A DNA stretch of 64,000 nucleotides, from the NCBI GenBank assembly GCA_028285265.1, contig JANQPX010000030.1:761793-825792 (forward strand), given 5' to 3'. Positions 1 through 9,259 of the stretch are shown piece by piece. Source of the stretch: Geminicoccaceae bacterium (GTDB lineage: Bacteria > Pseudomonadota > Alphaproteobacteria > Geminicoccales > Geminicoccaceae). Each line of letters begins with the position of its first letter. Positions within the stretch are counted from its first letter, which is position 1. Position numbers and translations under genes: made by a program. The notes beneath the pieces were generated by a model. It saw only the letters and a list, made by a program, of their open reading frames with translations. It was not told where the DNA came from and made no database searches.

Positions 1-207
<207 letters not shown>

Positions 208-219
208 CTATCTATTGGC

Positions 220-930
220 TCATTGAGAAAGGGCGAAGGCGGCTAGCTCAGCCCGCAGTTCTGCTATTCCTTCCTGGTCTTTGGCGCTGACCGCAATGGG
301 GTCTGGGTGAGCACCGATTTTGTGCTTTATCACAGACCGCAGCTCCTGCAACAAGGATGTGAGCTGGTCAGCCTTAACCTGATCAGCTTTGGTCAAAACG
401 ATGCGGTAAGCGACCGCGGCGTTGGCGAGTAGTTTCATATAGTCTTCGTCGACGGCTTTTAGCCCATGGCGCGAGTCGACAAGAATGCAGACAATCCGGA
501 GCGTCGGACGACCTTTGAGATATGTCTGGATCAAGCGATGCCAACTCTCCACGGTCGGCTTTGGGGCTTTCGCAAAACCGTAGCCTGGCAGATCAGCGAG
601 GATCAGACGATTGCCTAGATTGAAGAGGTTGATCTGCTGTGTGCGTCCCGGTGTGTTGGAGGTGCGCGCCAGCTGCTTTTGGTTCGTGAGCGCATTGATG
701 AGGGTCGACTTTCCGACGTTGGAACGTCCGACAAACGCGACTTCCGGCAGATCGGTCGCTGGCAGTTGCTTGATCGATGCGACGCTCAACATGAAGTCAC
801 AGCTTTGAGCGAAGAGGTGACGCCCGATTTCCAGGACCTCATCATCGTGCTGGTCGTGAGAAGCTAGACCGCCCATCTGCGCATCAATCACCTTGGGAGA
901 GCCAAGAACGGAGAAAGAGCTGTTGGCCAA
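220..930 (-). CDS. engB: Ribosome biogenesis GTP-binding protein EngB (YihA/YsxC)
   Basis: Encodes 236 residues with a complete TrmE-Era-EngA-EngB-type GTPase domain. Visible motifs are G1 GRSNVGKS at about residues 68-75, TPGRTQ in the switch I (G2) region, G3 DLPGYG at about 113-118, G4 TKAD and G5 SAKD. The family takes part in assembly of the large ribosomal subunit in the cytoplasm. The first ~50 residues are an extension before the GTPase core, which is usual for alphaproteobacterial members. It sits 87 bp downstream of yidC and just upstream of argB on the same strand, so it is probably in the same transcript. Confidence 0.95.
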   Translation of the reverse strand: MANSSFSVLGSPKVIDAQMGGLASHDQHDDEVLEIGRHLFAQSCDFMLSVASIKQLPATDLPEVAFVGRSNVGKSTLINALTNQKQLARTSNTPGRTQQINLFNLGNRLILADLPGYGFAKAPKPTVESWHRLIQTYLKGRPTLRIVCILVDSRHGLKAVDEDYMKLLANAAVAYRIVLTKADQVKADQLTSLLQELRSVIKHKIGAHPDPIAVSAKDQEGIAELRAELAAFALSQ

Positions 931-1017
931 CGATCAAAGGCGAACCCAAGCTGAGCGTGATACCAACCGCAATCCGACCAAACGGACCTCATATGATGCT
1001 AATGCAGATCAACGCGG

Positions 1018-2790
1018 TCATTCGTTCACCTTGACACCCATACGGCGCATGATGACCCATTGTTGCGCGATTGAAAGCACGTTGTTCCAAGTCCAGTAGA
1101 TCACGAGCCCAGCAGCGAATGTTGCGAACAAGAAGATGAACATGAGCGGAAGAAACAACATCACCTTGGCCTGAATGGGGTCGGCGGGCTGCGGGTTGAG
1201 TTTCGTTTGGAGGAACATCGTAAGACCCATCAAGAGCGGCCAGATGCCGATCATCAAAAAGCTTGGTGGGTCGAAGGGAAGAAGTCCAAAGAGGTTGAAC
1301 ATTGAGGTCGGGTCAGGTGCTGACAGGTCCTGAACCCAGCCGAAGAACGGCGCGTGCCGCATCTCAATTGACACAAATAGGACTTTGTAGAGCGCGAAAA
1401 AGACCGGGATTTGCACCAAAATTGGCAAACAGCCCGACATTGGATTTACCTTCTCCTTTTTGTAGAGCTCCATCATCTCCTTTTGCATACGCATCTTGTC
1501 ATCGCCGGCCTGCTCCCGAATTCGCGTCATTTCGGGTTGCAACTTCTTCATCTGGCTCATCGCTCGGTATGACTTGTTTGCGAGCGGGAAGAAGAGAAGT
1601 TTGACCAAGAGCGTTAGGATGAGGATAGCGACGCCGTAGTTTCCGACCCAACCATAAGCGAAATGGAGAAAATAGAAGATCGGTTTGGTCAGCCAGTAGA
1701 ACCAGCCGAAGTCAATCGCGCGGTCGAACAGCGGGATGCTGAAGTCCGCCGCATAGGCGTCGAGCTTGTCCAGTTCTTTGGCTCCGGCGTAGAGCCGGTC
1801 GGTGATCTCGACGGAACCACCGGCTGGTACCGTCATTGCCGGACGCAGATAGTCTGTTTGGTACCGGTCCTCACCATTGCTGAGATAATGCTGAAACTTC
1901 GCGGTAAACTCGACTGACTGATCCGGAATAAGCGCGGCGAGCCAATATTTGTCAGAGATTCCGAGCCAACCGCTCTGACTCTGCTCTTCAAACTTACCAT
2001 TTTCTTCTTGTAGATCGGAGTAGTCGACTTCAGTCAATTGCTCATTAAAGACACCCATCGGCCCTTCATGGAGGATAAAGAAGCCTGATATCTCGGGCGT
2101 GCCCCACCGGCGCACCAGGCCGTAGGGATAGAGCGTCACCGTGTCGTCGCCCTTGTTCAAAACCCGTTGTGTGACGGTAATGAGGTAGTCTTGGTCGATC
2201 GCAAGTTTACGCTCGAATGTGAGGCCCTGACCGTTATCCCATGTCAACGTAACGGGCTGGTCTAAACGAAGCTCGCTATTGTCCGCTGTCCAGACCGTCT
2301 CTTGATTAGGCACGACAGCATCTTGGTTCTCCGGAGCCGGAGTCCAGCCAAATTCGGCAAAGTAAGCATTTGGCGAACCAGCAGGGTTAAACAGCGTGAC
2401 GTCGGCAGCTTCATCCTCGATCGAAACCTTGTAGTCAGTCAAGACGATGTCGTCGATGCGTCCACCCGTCAGGGCGAAGGAGCCGGTGAGGCGACCATTA
2501 TCGATGGCGATGCGTGTACCATCGGCGATGATGGCATCGCGCGAGGCTTCGATTGGCTGGCCCGTGGGGACACTTCCTGGCACTGCAGGGGCTGAGCCTT
2601 GGTTTCCAGCTCCCGAGACCGAGGGGGTCGGCGAGGGGGGTAGTCCCGTTGAGCCACCCATGCTCTCCTCGATCGCCGCCTGGCGGCGCTGCTCCTCCTG
2701 AAGCCGCGGCAGCTCGTAGAAGTATTGAAAGGCGATAATGATCGTCACTGAGAGGACGATAGCCAGTACCAGATTTCTTTGCTCGGGCAT
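1018..2790 (-). CDS. yidC: Membrane protein insertase YidC
   Basis: Encodes about 590 residues from the ATG at 2790. The ORF track extends 20 codons further, but MPEQRNLVLAIVLSV is the usual YidC N-terminus and forms the first membrane segment. A large periplasmic beta domain (about 60-360) follows, then the conserved insertase core. That core starts near YGVAILILTLLVKLLFFPL, has a basic cytoplasmic loop (SYRAMSQMKKLQPEM), and ends in further hydrophobic segments. YidC inserts and folds inner-membrane proteins with or without SecYEG. It lies 72 bp after yidD. Length fits the long Gram-negative form. Confidence 0.96.
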   Translation of the reverse strand: MPEQRNLVLAIVLSVTIIIAFQYFYELPRLQEEQRRQAAIEESMGGSTGLPPSPTPSVSGAGNQGSAPAVPGSVPTGQPIEASRDAIIADGTRIAIDNGRLTGSFALTGGRIDDIVLTDYKVSIEDEAADVTLFNPAGSPNAYFAEFGWTPAPENQDAVVPNQETVWTADNSELRLDQPVTLTWDNGQGLTFERKLAIDQDYLITVTQRVLNKGDDTVTLYPYGLVRRWGTPEISGFFILHEGPMGVFNEQLTEVDYSDLQEENGKFEEQSQSGWLGISDKYWLAALIPDQSVEFTAKFQHYLSNGEDRYQTDYLRPAMTVPAGGSVEITDRLYAGAKELDKLDAYAADFSIPLFDRAIDFGWFYWLTKPIFYFLHFAYGWVGNYGVAILILTLLVKLLFFPLANKSYRAMSQMKKLQPEMTRIREQAGDDKMRMQKEMMELYKKEKVNPMSGCLPILVQIPVFFALYKVLFVSIEMRHAPFFGWVQDLSAPDPTSMFNLFGLLPFDPPSFLMIGIWPLLMGLTMFLQTKLNPQPADPIQAKVMLFLPLMFIFLFATFAAGLVIYWTWNNVLSIAQQWVIMRRMGVKVNE

Positions 2791-2862
2791 GTCGTCCCGA
2801 TCTCCTTGCCTCTGCTCAATAGCCCCTGCTTTGAGGCCTTCCAATTCCAATCGTCGAGGCGC

Positions 2863-3174
2863 TTAGGCCTCAGTTCCATATCGGCGATGATCGCTGCACC
2901 GCTTTCCACCGCTGCCTTGCAGCTGCTCGCTCGCCGTTCCGTTCCCGGGAACCGGGTCAAAGCCGCTGCCACCAAACGGGTGGCAACGAGATAACCGGCA
3001 AACCGTCAGCCAGCTGCCCCTTATTGCCCCGTGTCGGGCGAGCGCGTCCAGAGCATAGTCGGAACATGTCGGCAAAAAGCGACAACGTGGCCCGATCCAG
3101 GGAGATATGACCAACCGATAGCCGTGGATCAAGGCCTGAAGTCCGCGGACCGCGAGGGAAGGTCGGCTAGGCAT
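2863..3174 (-). CDS. yidD: Membrane protein insertion efficiency factor YidD
   Basis: Encodes 103 residues with the family core: a hydrophobic N-terminal stretch ([18 protein letters not shown]), the cysteine motif [11 protein letters not shown] and the [14 protein letters not shown] segment. YidD is a small membrane-associated helper of YidC-dependent insertion. Its ATG overlaps the rnpA stop by one base (TAATG), so the two are probably translationally coupled. The C-terminal ~25 residues after DPVP are polar and variable, as usual for the family. Confidence 0.93.
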   Translation of the reverse strand: MPSRPSLAVRGLQALIHGYRLVISPWIGPRCRFLPTCSDYALDALARHGAIRGSWLTVCRLSRCHPFGGSGFDPVPGNGTASEQLQGSGGKRCSDHRRYGTEA

Positions 3175-3584
3175 TATTTCCGTTTGACGCTTCGTTGGTG
3201 TGACTGTCGCGGTTTGACCGTTATCACGCGAAGGAGTGCTGTCTCGAGATCACGAACAAGCGTTCGGAAAGCACATGTCAAAATCTCGGCCCGAGCGATG
3301 AGGACGTAATTGTGAGCCATCGTGGCAGCATCGGGAAACACGAGCCGAGCCGCTTCGCGCAATCGTCGTTTCGCCCGATTACGCACCACCGCATTGCCAA
3401 GACGTTTCGTGGCTGTGAATCCAAGGCCGACATGGCCTTGTTCTCCCGAATCGGAGCCCACCGAGCGTGGGCCCACCTGGAGCACAAATGAGGGCGCAAC
3501 CCAACGTCGGCCTGTCGCTGCAACCGCAAGAAACTCAGACCGCTTTTTGAGATGGACCACGCTTTGGGAAACGGCCGGCTGCAT
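3174..3584 (-). CDS. rnpA: Ribonuclease P protein component
   Basis: The C-terminal part carries the RNase P protein signature [13 protein letters not shown], preceded by [17 protein letters not shown]. The ORF track start at 3719 lies inside rpmH in another frame. I choose the ATG at 3584 ([18 protein letters not shown]), 46 bp after the rpmH stop, giving 136 residues, which matches the family length. The protein binds the RNase P RNA and aids 5' processing of tRNA precursors. It sits between rpmH and yidD in the classic order and overlaps yidD by one base. Confidence 0.93.
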   Translation of the reverse strand: MQPAVSQSVVHLKKRSEFLAVAATGRRWVAPSFVLQVGPRSVGSDSGEQGHVGLGFTATKRLGNAVVRNRAKRRLREAARLVFPDAATMAHNYVLIARAEILTCAFRTLVRDLETALLRVITVKPRQSHQRSVKRK

Positions 3585-3630
3585 CGTCGCGGCGGCGTAA
3601 CCCTTGAAATCGCTGCGCTGGCCTTGGCGC

Positions 3631-3765
3631 TCAGGCTGACAGACGCTTCCGTCCCTTCGACCGCCTACGGGCGAGGACACGGCGCCCACCAACAGAGGAG
3701 GACCGTGCGCGAAAGCCATGGCGACGCTTGCGAACGAGGTTGCTAGGTTGAAAGGTACGTTTCAC
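3631..3765 (-). CDS. rpmH: 50S ribosomal protein L34
   Basis: Too short for the ORF track. The reverse strand reads (M)[20 protein letters not shown] and ends SKGRKRLSA, a standard 44-residue L34. The start codon is GTG at 3765, since there is no ATG at that place. It is a component of the large ribosomal subunit. The middle ([15 protein letters not shown]) differs slightly from the usual RMAT-type segment but length and both ends are normal. It is the first gene of the rpmH-rnpA-yidD-yidC cluster and has a strong promoter about 40 bp upstream. Confidence 0.96.
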   Translation of the reverse strand: MKRTFQPSNLVRKRRHGFRARSSSVGGRRVLARRRSKGRKRLSA

Positions 3766-3806
3766 GAGATCTCTACCTTAGGTAAACCGGTCTAAAACCA
3801 AGCTTG

Positions 3807-3835
3807 GATATAGAATCTGGAGGCTGTTATGTCAA
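3807..3835 (-). promoter_or_regulatory. Probable sigma-70 promoter of rpmH
   Basis: On the minus strand a perfect -35 TTGACA (3835-3830) is followed after exactly 17 bases by TATATC (3812-3807), a good -10. Transcription would start near 3800, giving a leader of about 35 bases before the rpmH GTG. This is the most consensus-like promoter I found in the window and fits a ribosomal protein operon. Confidence 0.75.
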
Positions 3836-4088
3836 ATTGACGCTTCTCGAATTCTGCTTTTTTTGAAGCCCGGTGTTGTTCCGCTGGGCCGTCGCCATTT
3901 GTTGAACATGCTGCTCATGCGACGCTGAACCAAATGTGACTGGCTGTGGTTTGGCTTCGAGACGCATTCCATGGTTGTTTAGGTGCTCGTCAGAGTGCGA
4001 CATCTCTCTGGGCAACTTAGAACCCTGGTTCTCAGCTCGCGGTTCAAAGATGCGCTCCAGATTTAACCTTATGATGGAGGATTCGGCC
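3836..4088. other. Intergenic region between rpmH promoter and DUF547 gene
   Basis: Divergent spacer. Minus-strand and plus-strand ORFs here (3827-4102 and the 5' part of 3936-4937) have no recognisable protein features. The spacer should hold the promoter of the first DUF547 gene, but I see no convincing -35/-10 pair for it. Confidence 0.5.
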
Positions 4089-4937
4089 GTGGATCGACGC
4101 ACGGTTCTTTTGACCAGCCTTGCTTCTGCTGCTCTCGTCGGAAGTGGGGGAACATCGGCTTTAGCGGCACCAAAAGCGGTTCTATGGGAACGCTGGGTTG
4201 CCCATGATGCAACGGCCGAGACCGAGATCGACCATGAAACCTGGGGCGAATTCCTTAAGAGCTATCTCGCCACCGGTAGCGATGGCGTGAACCGACTTGC
4301 CTACGGCGAGGTAACGGCTGAAGACGCTGCGGCACTCAAAGGCTACATTGAAGGCCTCGCTGCGGTTCCAATTTCAGCCTATGCGAGACCGCAGCAGATG
4401 GCTTATTGGATCAATCTCTATAATGCGCTTACGGTGCAGGTCATCCTCGATCACTATCCCGTAGACAGCATCCAAGATATCGACATCTCCCCTGGCTTCT
4501 TCAGCAGTGGTCCATGGGGCAAAAAACTGGTGACGATCGAGAACGAAACTGTTTCGCTTGACGACATCGAGCATCAAATTTTGAGACCCATCTGGAAGGA
4601 TCCGCGCATTCACTACGCGGTCAACTGCGCCTCGATCGGCTGTCCCAATCTGCAGCCTGCGCCTTTCCAAGCCGGCCAACTCGACCGCCAGCTTGACCAG
4701 GCTGCGATCGAATTCGTTAACCATCGTCGAGGCGTCGACATTCGAGAGGGTCGCGCCAAAACCTCCAGTATCTATGCTTGGTTTGAGGAAGATTTCGGCG
4801 GTGACGACAAGGGCGTGATCGCTCATTTGAAGGCCTTCGCTGAGCCTGATCTTGCGATGAAGCTCGAAAAGATCAATCGAATTGCCGATCATGACTATGA
4901 TTGGCAACTGAATGATCTTGAGGCATCGACGGGATAA
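4089..4937 (+). CDS. Exported DUF547 protein, copy 1
   Basis: A DUF547-family protein of about 282 residues. I choose the GTG at 4089 because GGAGG lies 8 bases upstream and the product begins DRRTVLLTSLASAALVG, a twin-arginine-like signal peptide ending near ALAAPK. The track start (3936) adds unrelated-looking residues. Family motifs are QQMAYWINLYNALTVQVILD, LDDIEHQILRPIW and NCASIGCPNLQPAPF, which holds two cysteines. DUF547 proteins are mostly of unknown biochemical role and are often exported. A diverged second copy lies 540 bp downstream. A GC-rich stem-loop follows the stop. Confidence 0.85.
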   Translation: MDRRTVLLTSLASAALVGSGGTSALAAPKAVLWERWVAHDATAETEIDHETWGEFLKSYLATGSDGVNRLAYGEVTAEDAAALKGYIEGLAAVPISAYARPQQMAYWINLYNALTVQVILDHYPVDSIQDIDISPGFFSSGPWGKKLVTIENETVSLDDIEHQILRPIWKDPRIHYAVNCASIGCPNLQPAPFQAGQLDRQLDQAAIEFVNHRRGVDIREGRAKTSSIYAWFEEDFGGDDKGVIAHLKAFAEPDLAMKLEKINRIADHDYDWQLNDLEASTG

Positions 4938-4970
4938 GCGCGACGTTCGATCGACAAGAACCAATCAAAG

Positions 4971-4991
4971 CTGGGGCTGCAATCGCCCCAG
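4971..4991 (+). terminator. Stem-loop after first DUF547 gene
   Basis: CTGGGGC pairs with GCCCCAG around a 7-base loop, 33 bp past the stop. No T-run follows, so it may be a weak terminator or an mRNA-stabilising hairpin. Confidence 0.4.
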
Positions 4992-5479
4992 ATATCTGGA
5001 AATTCTTCGTCAACCAAGCCGATCCCAATCATGCGGTGAAGACAAGGAGAGCCTTCAAGCTGCAACGGGGGTAGGATTCAATGTCCTGTAAGCATGAGCC
5101 TTTCGACGAGGCTCTGCTTTCTCAAACAGCGATCTTCGGAAATCGAAAACTCGACCTCTTCACCATTTCTTTACTTTTCCCTCGCATTGACGCGGTGTTT
5201 CATGCTCTGTGCGATCCGAGCGAGCCAAAAAGAGCAATGCTTTAACGGTCATCACGGGAGACTTCTTATCCCCTCGAGGTCTCAGCCTGCGATGGGTCCA
5301 TTGCTGCAAGGAGTTGACGAAGCTCCTGTGTCAGCATCAAAACGGCGGCGCATATGGTCGGGAAATGTGAGGTTGCTTTGTTGGGGGAAGCGAAGATGTG
5401 TCACGCTAATGGGCTGCGCGCGCATCTGTAAGCTTAACGGTGGCGTCGCGATTTTATGCCTCGGAGGTTTCGTGAATCA
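4992..5479. other. Intergenic region between the DUF547 paralogs
   Basis: About 490 bases with no supported gene. The 129-aa plus ORF at 5094-5483 has irregular composition, no domain I recognise and no ribosome binding site, and runs into the next gene's start. No repeat or RNA gene seen. Confidence 0.5.
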
Positions 5480-6304
5480 ATGAGATCCTTTGGCACGTTC
5501 TTATCAGGATATTGGATTGTCTGCGCTCTATGCCTCAGTTCGGTTCAAGCCGAGCAATTTGATGAGCGTTGGGGGCGGCATGACGAGCGCTCAGCTATGC
5601 GGATTGATCACCAAGTCTGGGAGAGATTTTTGCTCCATTACGTTCGACAGGACGGTGACGGCGTGCATCGTGTGGCCTATGGGCACGTCAAGGATCGTGA
5701 CCGAGATGCGCTTGCCCGTTACATCGAGTTCTTAGCCGGTATTGACCAAGAGGCTTATCGCCGTTCCGAGCAGCTGGCCTACTGGATCAACCTCTACAAC
5801 GCACTCATGGTACAGCTCGTTCTAGATCACTATCCCGTCGCCTCGATTCGGCAGGTGACGCGACGTGAGGACGGCGTCGAGGGATCGGCTTGGGAATGGC
5901 CACTCATCGAGATTGATGGCGTCTCCCTATCTTTGGACGACATCGAGAAGAATATTCTCCAACCCATCTGGAACGACCCACGCCTCTATTACGCGATCAC
6001 TTGTGCCGCCGTAGGCTGTCCAAATCTTCAGCCCATTCCGTTCTCGGGCGATGAGATCGACCGACAATTGAGCGATGCAGCCATGGCCTATGTCAACGAT
6101 CCTCGGTGTATTGCGATCAAAGATGGAGAGTTGCATGTCTCCAGTCTTTACCGATGGCATCTCCAAGCGTTTGGTGGCTCGGAGCAATCTGTGATCCAGC
6201 ACTTGATGGCTTACGCTGAACCCAATCTTGCGATGGCGTTACAAAAATTCGATCGTTTAAACGGTGATCATTTCGATTGGCGTCTGAATGATAGTGCCAA
6301 CTGA
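5480..6304 (+). CDS. Exported DUF547 protein, copy 2
   Basis: A paralog of the preceding gene, 274 residues from the ATG at 5480 (GGAGG lies 12 bases upstream). The N-terminus MRSFGTFLSGYWIVCALCLSS is a Sec-type signal peptide ending near VQAEQ. Shared blocks are QLAYWINLYNALMVQLVLD, SLDDIEKNILQPIWNDPR, TCAAVGCPNLQPIPF and HFDWRLND at the C-terminus (copy 1 has DYDWQLND). Signal peptides differ in type (copy 1 has RR). Function unknown. The conserved Cys pair could bind metal or be redox active, which is only a guess. Confidence 0.87.
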   Translation: MRSFGTFLSGYWIVCALCLSSVQAEQFDERWGRHDERSAMRIDHQVWERFLLHYVRQDGDGVHRVAYGHVKDRDRDALARYIEFLAGIDQEAYRRSEQLAYWINLYNALMVQLVLDHYPVASIRQVTRREDGVEGSAWEWPLIEIDGVSLSLDDIEKNILQPIWNDPRLYYAITCAAVGCPNLQPIPFSGDEIDRQLSDAAMAYVNDPRCIAIKDGELHVSSLYRWHLQAFGGSEQSVIQHLMAYAEPNLAMALQKFDRLNGDHFDWRLNDSAN

Positions 6305-6428
6305 AGGGACTTTGGTCGTTCGACCGTACACAAAACCGCGAGCGATATGGTGCTAATGGTCTAAATTTATGGCTTTTTCTATGCCTCAGGGCTATCACCG
6401 GTTCCGACGATAGCCAGACCTATTGGAC

Positions 6429-7835
6429 ATGCCGACTACATCAAGCACGCCATCACCTGCGCGATCGCTGTCAGCAAGGCTTCTCCTTCTGACCATAGCT
6501 TTTGTGCTGCTCGGTGAAATCCTAATTTATGTGCCCTCGATCTCGCGTTTTCGGAAAGTGTACATCGAAGAGCGCATCTCGGCGGGACATTTGGCGACCC
6601 AGTCTTTGGAAGCCAGCACGTCGGGCCGGGTTGACCGTCAGCTGGAGGAAGATCTTCTCAACCATGCCGGTGTGCTTGCTGTGACGCTGCATACGCCTCG
6701 CGCGAGGTTGATGTTGGGTCGGCTTCCGGCGGTTGAGCGGGTCTTTGACCTTCGTGCAGCGACGCCCTGGACACTGATTGTCGATGCATTCGATGTGCTT
6801 TGGCATGGCGGCGAACGCACAATTCGGGCGCTTGGGCCGTCGCCACAGGATCCAGGTCTTCTCGTCGATATCAGTATGCGCGAACGCGCACTGTGGAACT
6901 CAATGGTTGATTATTCTTGGAGAATTTTCAATCTCTCAATTGTTCTCTCTCTACTCACAGCCCTGATGGTGTACTTGTCACTTCAGCTCCTTATGGTAAG
7001 ACCGCTCCGGCGGATTACGGAGAGTGTGATCGCCTTTCGTGATCAACCCGAGCATACGGATATCGCTCTCAAAAGTTCGACACGTCGTGACGAAATTGGG
7101 GTGGTTCAAACCGAACTTGCCAATATGCAAGCTGGTCTTCGCCAGGCGCTCGCCCAGAAAACACGTCTCGCTGCATTGGGCGCAGCCGTCAGCAAGATCA
7201 ATCATGACCTTCGCAATCTGCTCGCGAACGCGATGTTGCTCTCGGACAGTCTGGACATCAGCCAAGATCCGAAGGTCAAGCAAATTGCGCCGCGCTTGGT
7301 CGAATCGATGGAGCGCGCTGCCAAACTTTGCAGCGACACGTTGAACTTTGCCCGTGCTGAAACGGTAGATCCACAAAAGCGACGCTTCGCTCTAAAGGAC
7401 TTGGTCGACGAGGTCATTGCCACAATTGAAGGACAGGCAGGCCTAATGGTACGTTGGCGCAATGAAGTCGACGAAAGCACCATCGTGCAGGCTGATCGCG
7501 ATCAACTCTTTCGCGTATTGATGAACCTCGGCCGAAATGCTCAGCAGGCTGTTCAGGGGCAGGTGGACGGCGATGGTGCTGGGCTGGTCTCGTTCATGGC
7601 TTGGCAAAGCGGTCGTGAGATCTTGATTGAGATCGCTGATACGGGGCCTGGCATAGCAGAGAGTGCGCGCGATCATCTATTCGAAGCCTTCGCGGGATCA
7701 ACGCATCCTGGTGGCACCGGCCTTGGGCTTGCAATAGCGCGCGAAATCATGCGTGCTCACGGCGGCGATATTGAACTGGATCGGAGTGGTTCGGACGGCA
7801 CCGCCTTTCGGCTACGCCTGCCAATGGGAAGATAG
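6429..7835 (+). CDS. Membrane sensor histidine kinase, orphan
   Basis: About 468 residues. TM1 lies at about residues 17-38 and TM2 at about 168-190, with a ~125-residue extracytoplasmic sensor between. Then comes a HAMP linker (MVRPLRRITESV), a HisKA dimerisation helix with phosphoacceptor His in SKINHDLRNLL (about residue 259), and a HATPase_c domain with N-box NLGRNAQQAV, DTGPGIAE and GGTGLGLAI. No response regulator is adjacent, so the partner is elsewhere. ATG at 6429 is preferred over the in-frame TTG two codons earlier; neither has a strong Shine-Dalgarno sequence. Confidence 0.9.
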   Translation: MPTTSSTPSPARSLSARLLLLTIAFVLLGEILIYVPSISRFRKVYIEERISAGHLATQSLEASTSGRVDRQLEEDLLNHAGVLAVTLHTPRARLMLGRLPAVERVFDLRAATPWTLIVDAFDVLWHGGERTIRALGPSPQDPGLLVDISMRERALWNSMVDYSWRIFNLSIVLSLLTALMVYLSLQLLMVRPLRRITESVIAFRDQPEHTDIALKSSTRRDEIGVVQTELANMQAGLRQALAQKTRLAALGAAVSKINHDLRNLLANAMLLSDSLDISQDPKVKQIAPRLVESMERAAKLCSDTLNFARAETVDPQKRRFALKDLVDEVIATIEGQAGLMVRWRNEVDESTIVQADRDQLFRVLMNLGRNAQQAVQGQVDGDGAGLVSFMAWQSGREILIEIADTGPGIAESARDHLFEAFAGSTHPGGTGLGLAIAREIMRAHGGDIELDRSGSDGTAFRLRLPMGR

Positions 7836-7939
7836 TCTAAACTGGCGTCCCTCAATGAGTGTGACGTGGCATAGGTTACGAGAACAACAGCTCGTAACAC
7901 ACGCCTTCCCTGATGAACCCACCTCCCTCGGCTCGATTG

Positions 7940-8539
7940 TCAATTGCTTGATGCAATCGTGTCCAACGTGCCAAGTCTGGGGCGGTGATGGGCGCGTCGA
8001 TACACAACCCGAGGTGACACAATCGTTTCGCTGAGGAAAGGTTCAAAATCGAAAAAGACCTCAGATACAATCACCGTCTCTCCTTCGCGGACAGTGAAGT
8101 CGTCTGCGAGATCAGCGATTCCGCCCTCAGTCCCAACGTCGCTCGAAGTCAAAAAGGTGCCGCCGCCGGCTCGTTGCCAAGCAATCGTAGCGCCGTTGCC
8201 GTCAGGATTGACCACCGACGAAATGACCACCCGACCGCGATCGGAGAGATCAAAGGGCGCGGCAACATGCGATGCCGCCAGGAAAATGTCATCTAAGTCA
8301 TTTTCGCTGATGGTCTCCACGCGTGCGACCAAATCGGACATGGTCGTGGCAACGCGATCAATTTTCTGGTTCAACAGGACAAAGCGACCTAGCTCAGCGC
8401 TTGCAAGAAGCATGGCGAGAATAACCGGTAGGGCCAGAGCAAACTCGACGGCGACATTGGCCCGATCTGATCGAATGGCACGTAGGCAGGCGAGGAGGCG
8501 CCGTAGATCGGGCAATTTTGGTGTAACGGCCGAGTTCAT
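7940..8539 (-). CDS. TadE/TadG-like pilus assembly pseudopilin
   Basis: 199 residues. A short cytoplasmic N-terminus with Arg residues is followed by the TadE-like segment ANVAVEFALALPVILAMLLAS, a hydrophobic helix with the conserved Glu. The rest (about 55-199) is extracytoplasmic and has no further TM. This is the layout of TadE-family minor pseudopilins. It is the last gene of the TadE pair, 44 bp after the upstream TadE gene and convergent with the orphan kinase. The name TadG is not used because the large vWA-type TadG domain is absent. Confidence 0.82.
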   Translation of the reverse strand: MNSAVTPKLPDLRRLLACLRAIRSDRANVAVEFALALPVILAMLLASAELGRFVLLNQKIDRVATTMSDLVARVETISENDLDDIFLAASHVAAPFDLSDRGRVVISSVVNPDGNGATIAWQRAGGGTFLTSSDVGTEGGIADLADDFTVREGETVIVSEVFFDFEPFLSETIVSPRVVYRRAHHRPRLGTLDTIASSN

Positions 8540-8583
8540 GGCACAATTTCCTGAGCTTTGTGTGGATCTGAAAACGTGGTCTT

Positions 8584-9195
8584 TTAGCTGCCGAATGGCT
8601 CGTTTCTCACCGCAATATTCGCGTCTAGCGGGACGGTATCGCCGAAGATCGGACGAAAGAGTGGGATCATGATTTCCCAGTCATACTGTAGGCGATACAC
8701 GACGATATCTCCGGCTCCTCCTAGGCCCGGAATGCCCATGTCTTCGTCCCACGCGCCATTTCCATTGATGTCGTCGAATGCCTCACCATCATCAAATTCC
8801 CCATTCCCATTCGCATCCGTGAAGGGCTCGGCCTGACCGACATCAGCAAAACTCTCATAGACCAAGGTTTCCATATTGATGTTGTCCGTCTCGATAATGC
8901 CGTAGGCATTGTCATCGACGATATTCAAGATCCGCTCCTGACGGCTCAGCCCATTTCCCTCAGAGCCTGTGATTCCGAAGCGGGAGGCCTGCCGAGCCCC
9001 CCCTTCCAATAGGGTTTGTGCAAAGAGGATTCCCGAAAACTCGAAGATTCCGCAGAGAAGGCCAAGCAAGACCGGCGCGATGAACGCGAACTCAACCATG
9101 GCTTGGCCAGCATCGCCAAGGGTCCGACCCATCTGCGACAACCGGCAAAAAAAATCGCTTCTAAGTTGATTAATTGCCGATAAAACCATTGCCAT
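8584..9195 (-). CDS. tadE: TadE-like pilus pseudopilin with calcium-binding-type loops
   Basis: 203 residues. The N-terminal GQAMVEFAFIAPVLLGLLCGI is the TadE-like motif with conserved Glu and hydrophobic helix. In the middle are two acidic DxNxNGxxDxxE-type repeats, DANGNGEFDDGE and DINGNGAWDED, which resemble EF-hand or dockerin calcium loops. Such loops are not part of the usual TadE-like core. The protein would be held in the inner membrane with its C-terminus outside. The gene is divergent from tadD across a 64-bp gap that must hold both promoters. Confidence 0.84.
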   Translation of the reverse strand: MAMVLSAINQLRSDFFCRLSQMGRTLGDAGQAMVEFAFIAPVLLGLLCGIFEFSGILFAQTLLEGGARQASRFGITGSEGNGLSRQERILNIVDDNAYGIIETDNINMETLVYESFADVGQAEPFTDANGNGEFDDGEAFDDINGNGAWDEDMGIPGLGGAGDIVVYRLQYDWEIMIPLFRPIFGDTVPLDANIAVRNEPFGS

Positions 9196-9259
9196 ACACC
9201 TCTTCGTCGGGATAGGTCCTTAGTATGTTTGTATTTACAGTTGAAAAAAGGGGCCAGCC

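Noticed and set aside
3827-4102. 91-aa minus ORF upstream of rpmH
   Set aside because: Overlaps the rpmH promoter and the DUF547 start; no family features.
5094-5483. 129-aa plus ORF between the DUF547 genes
   Set aside because: No ribosome binding site, odd residue use and no recognisable fold.
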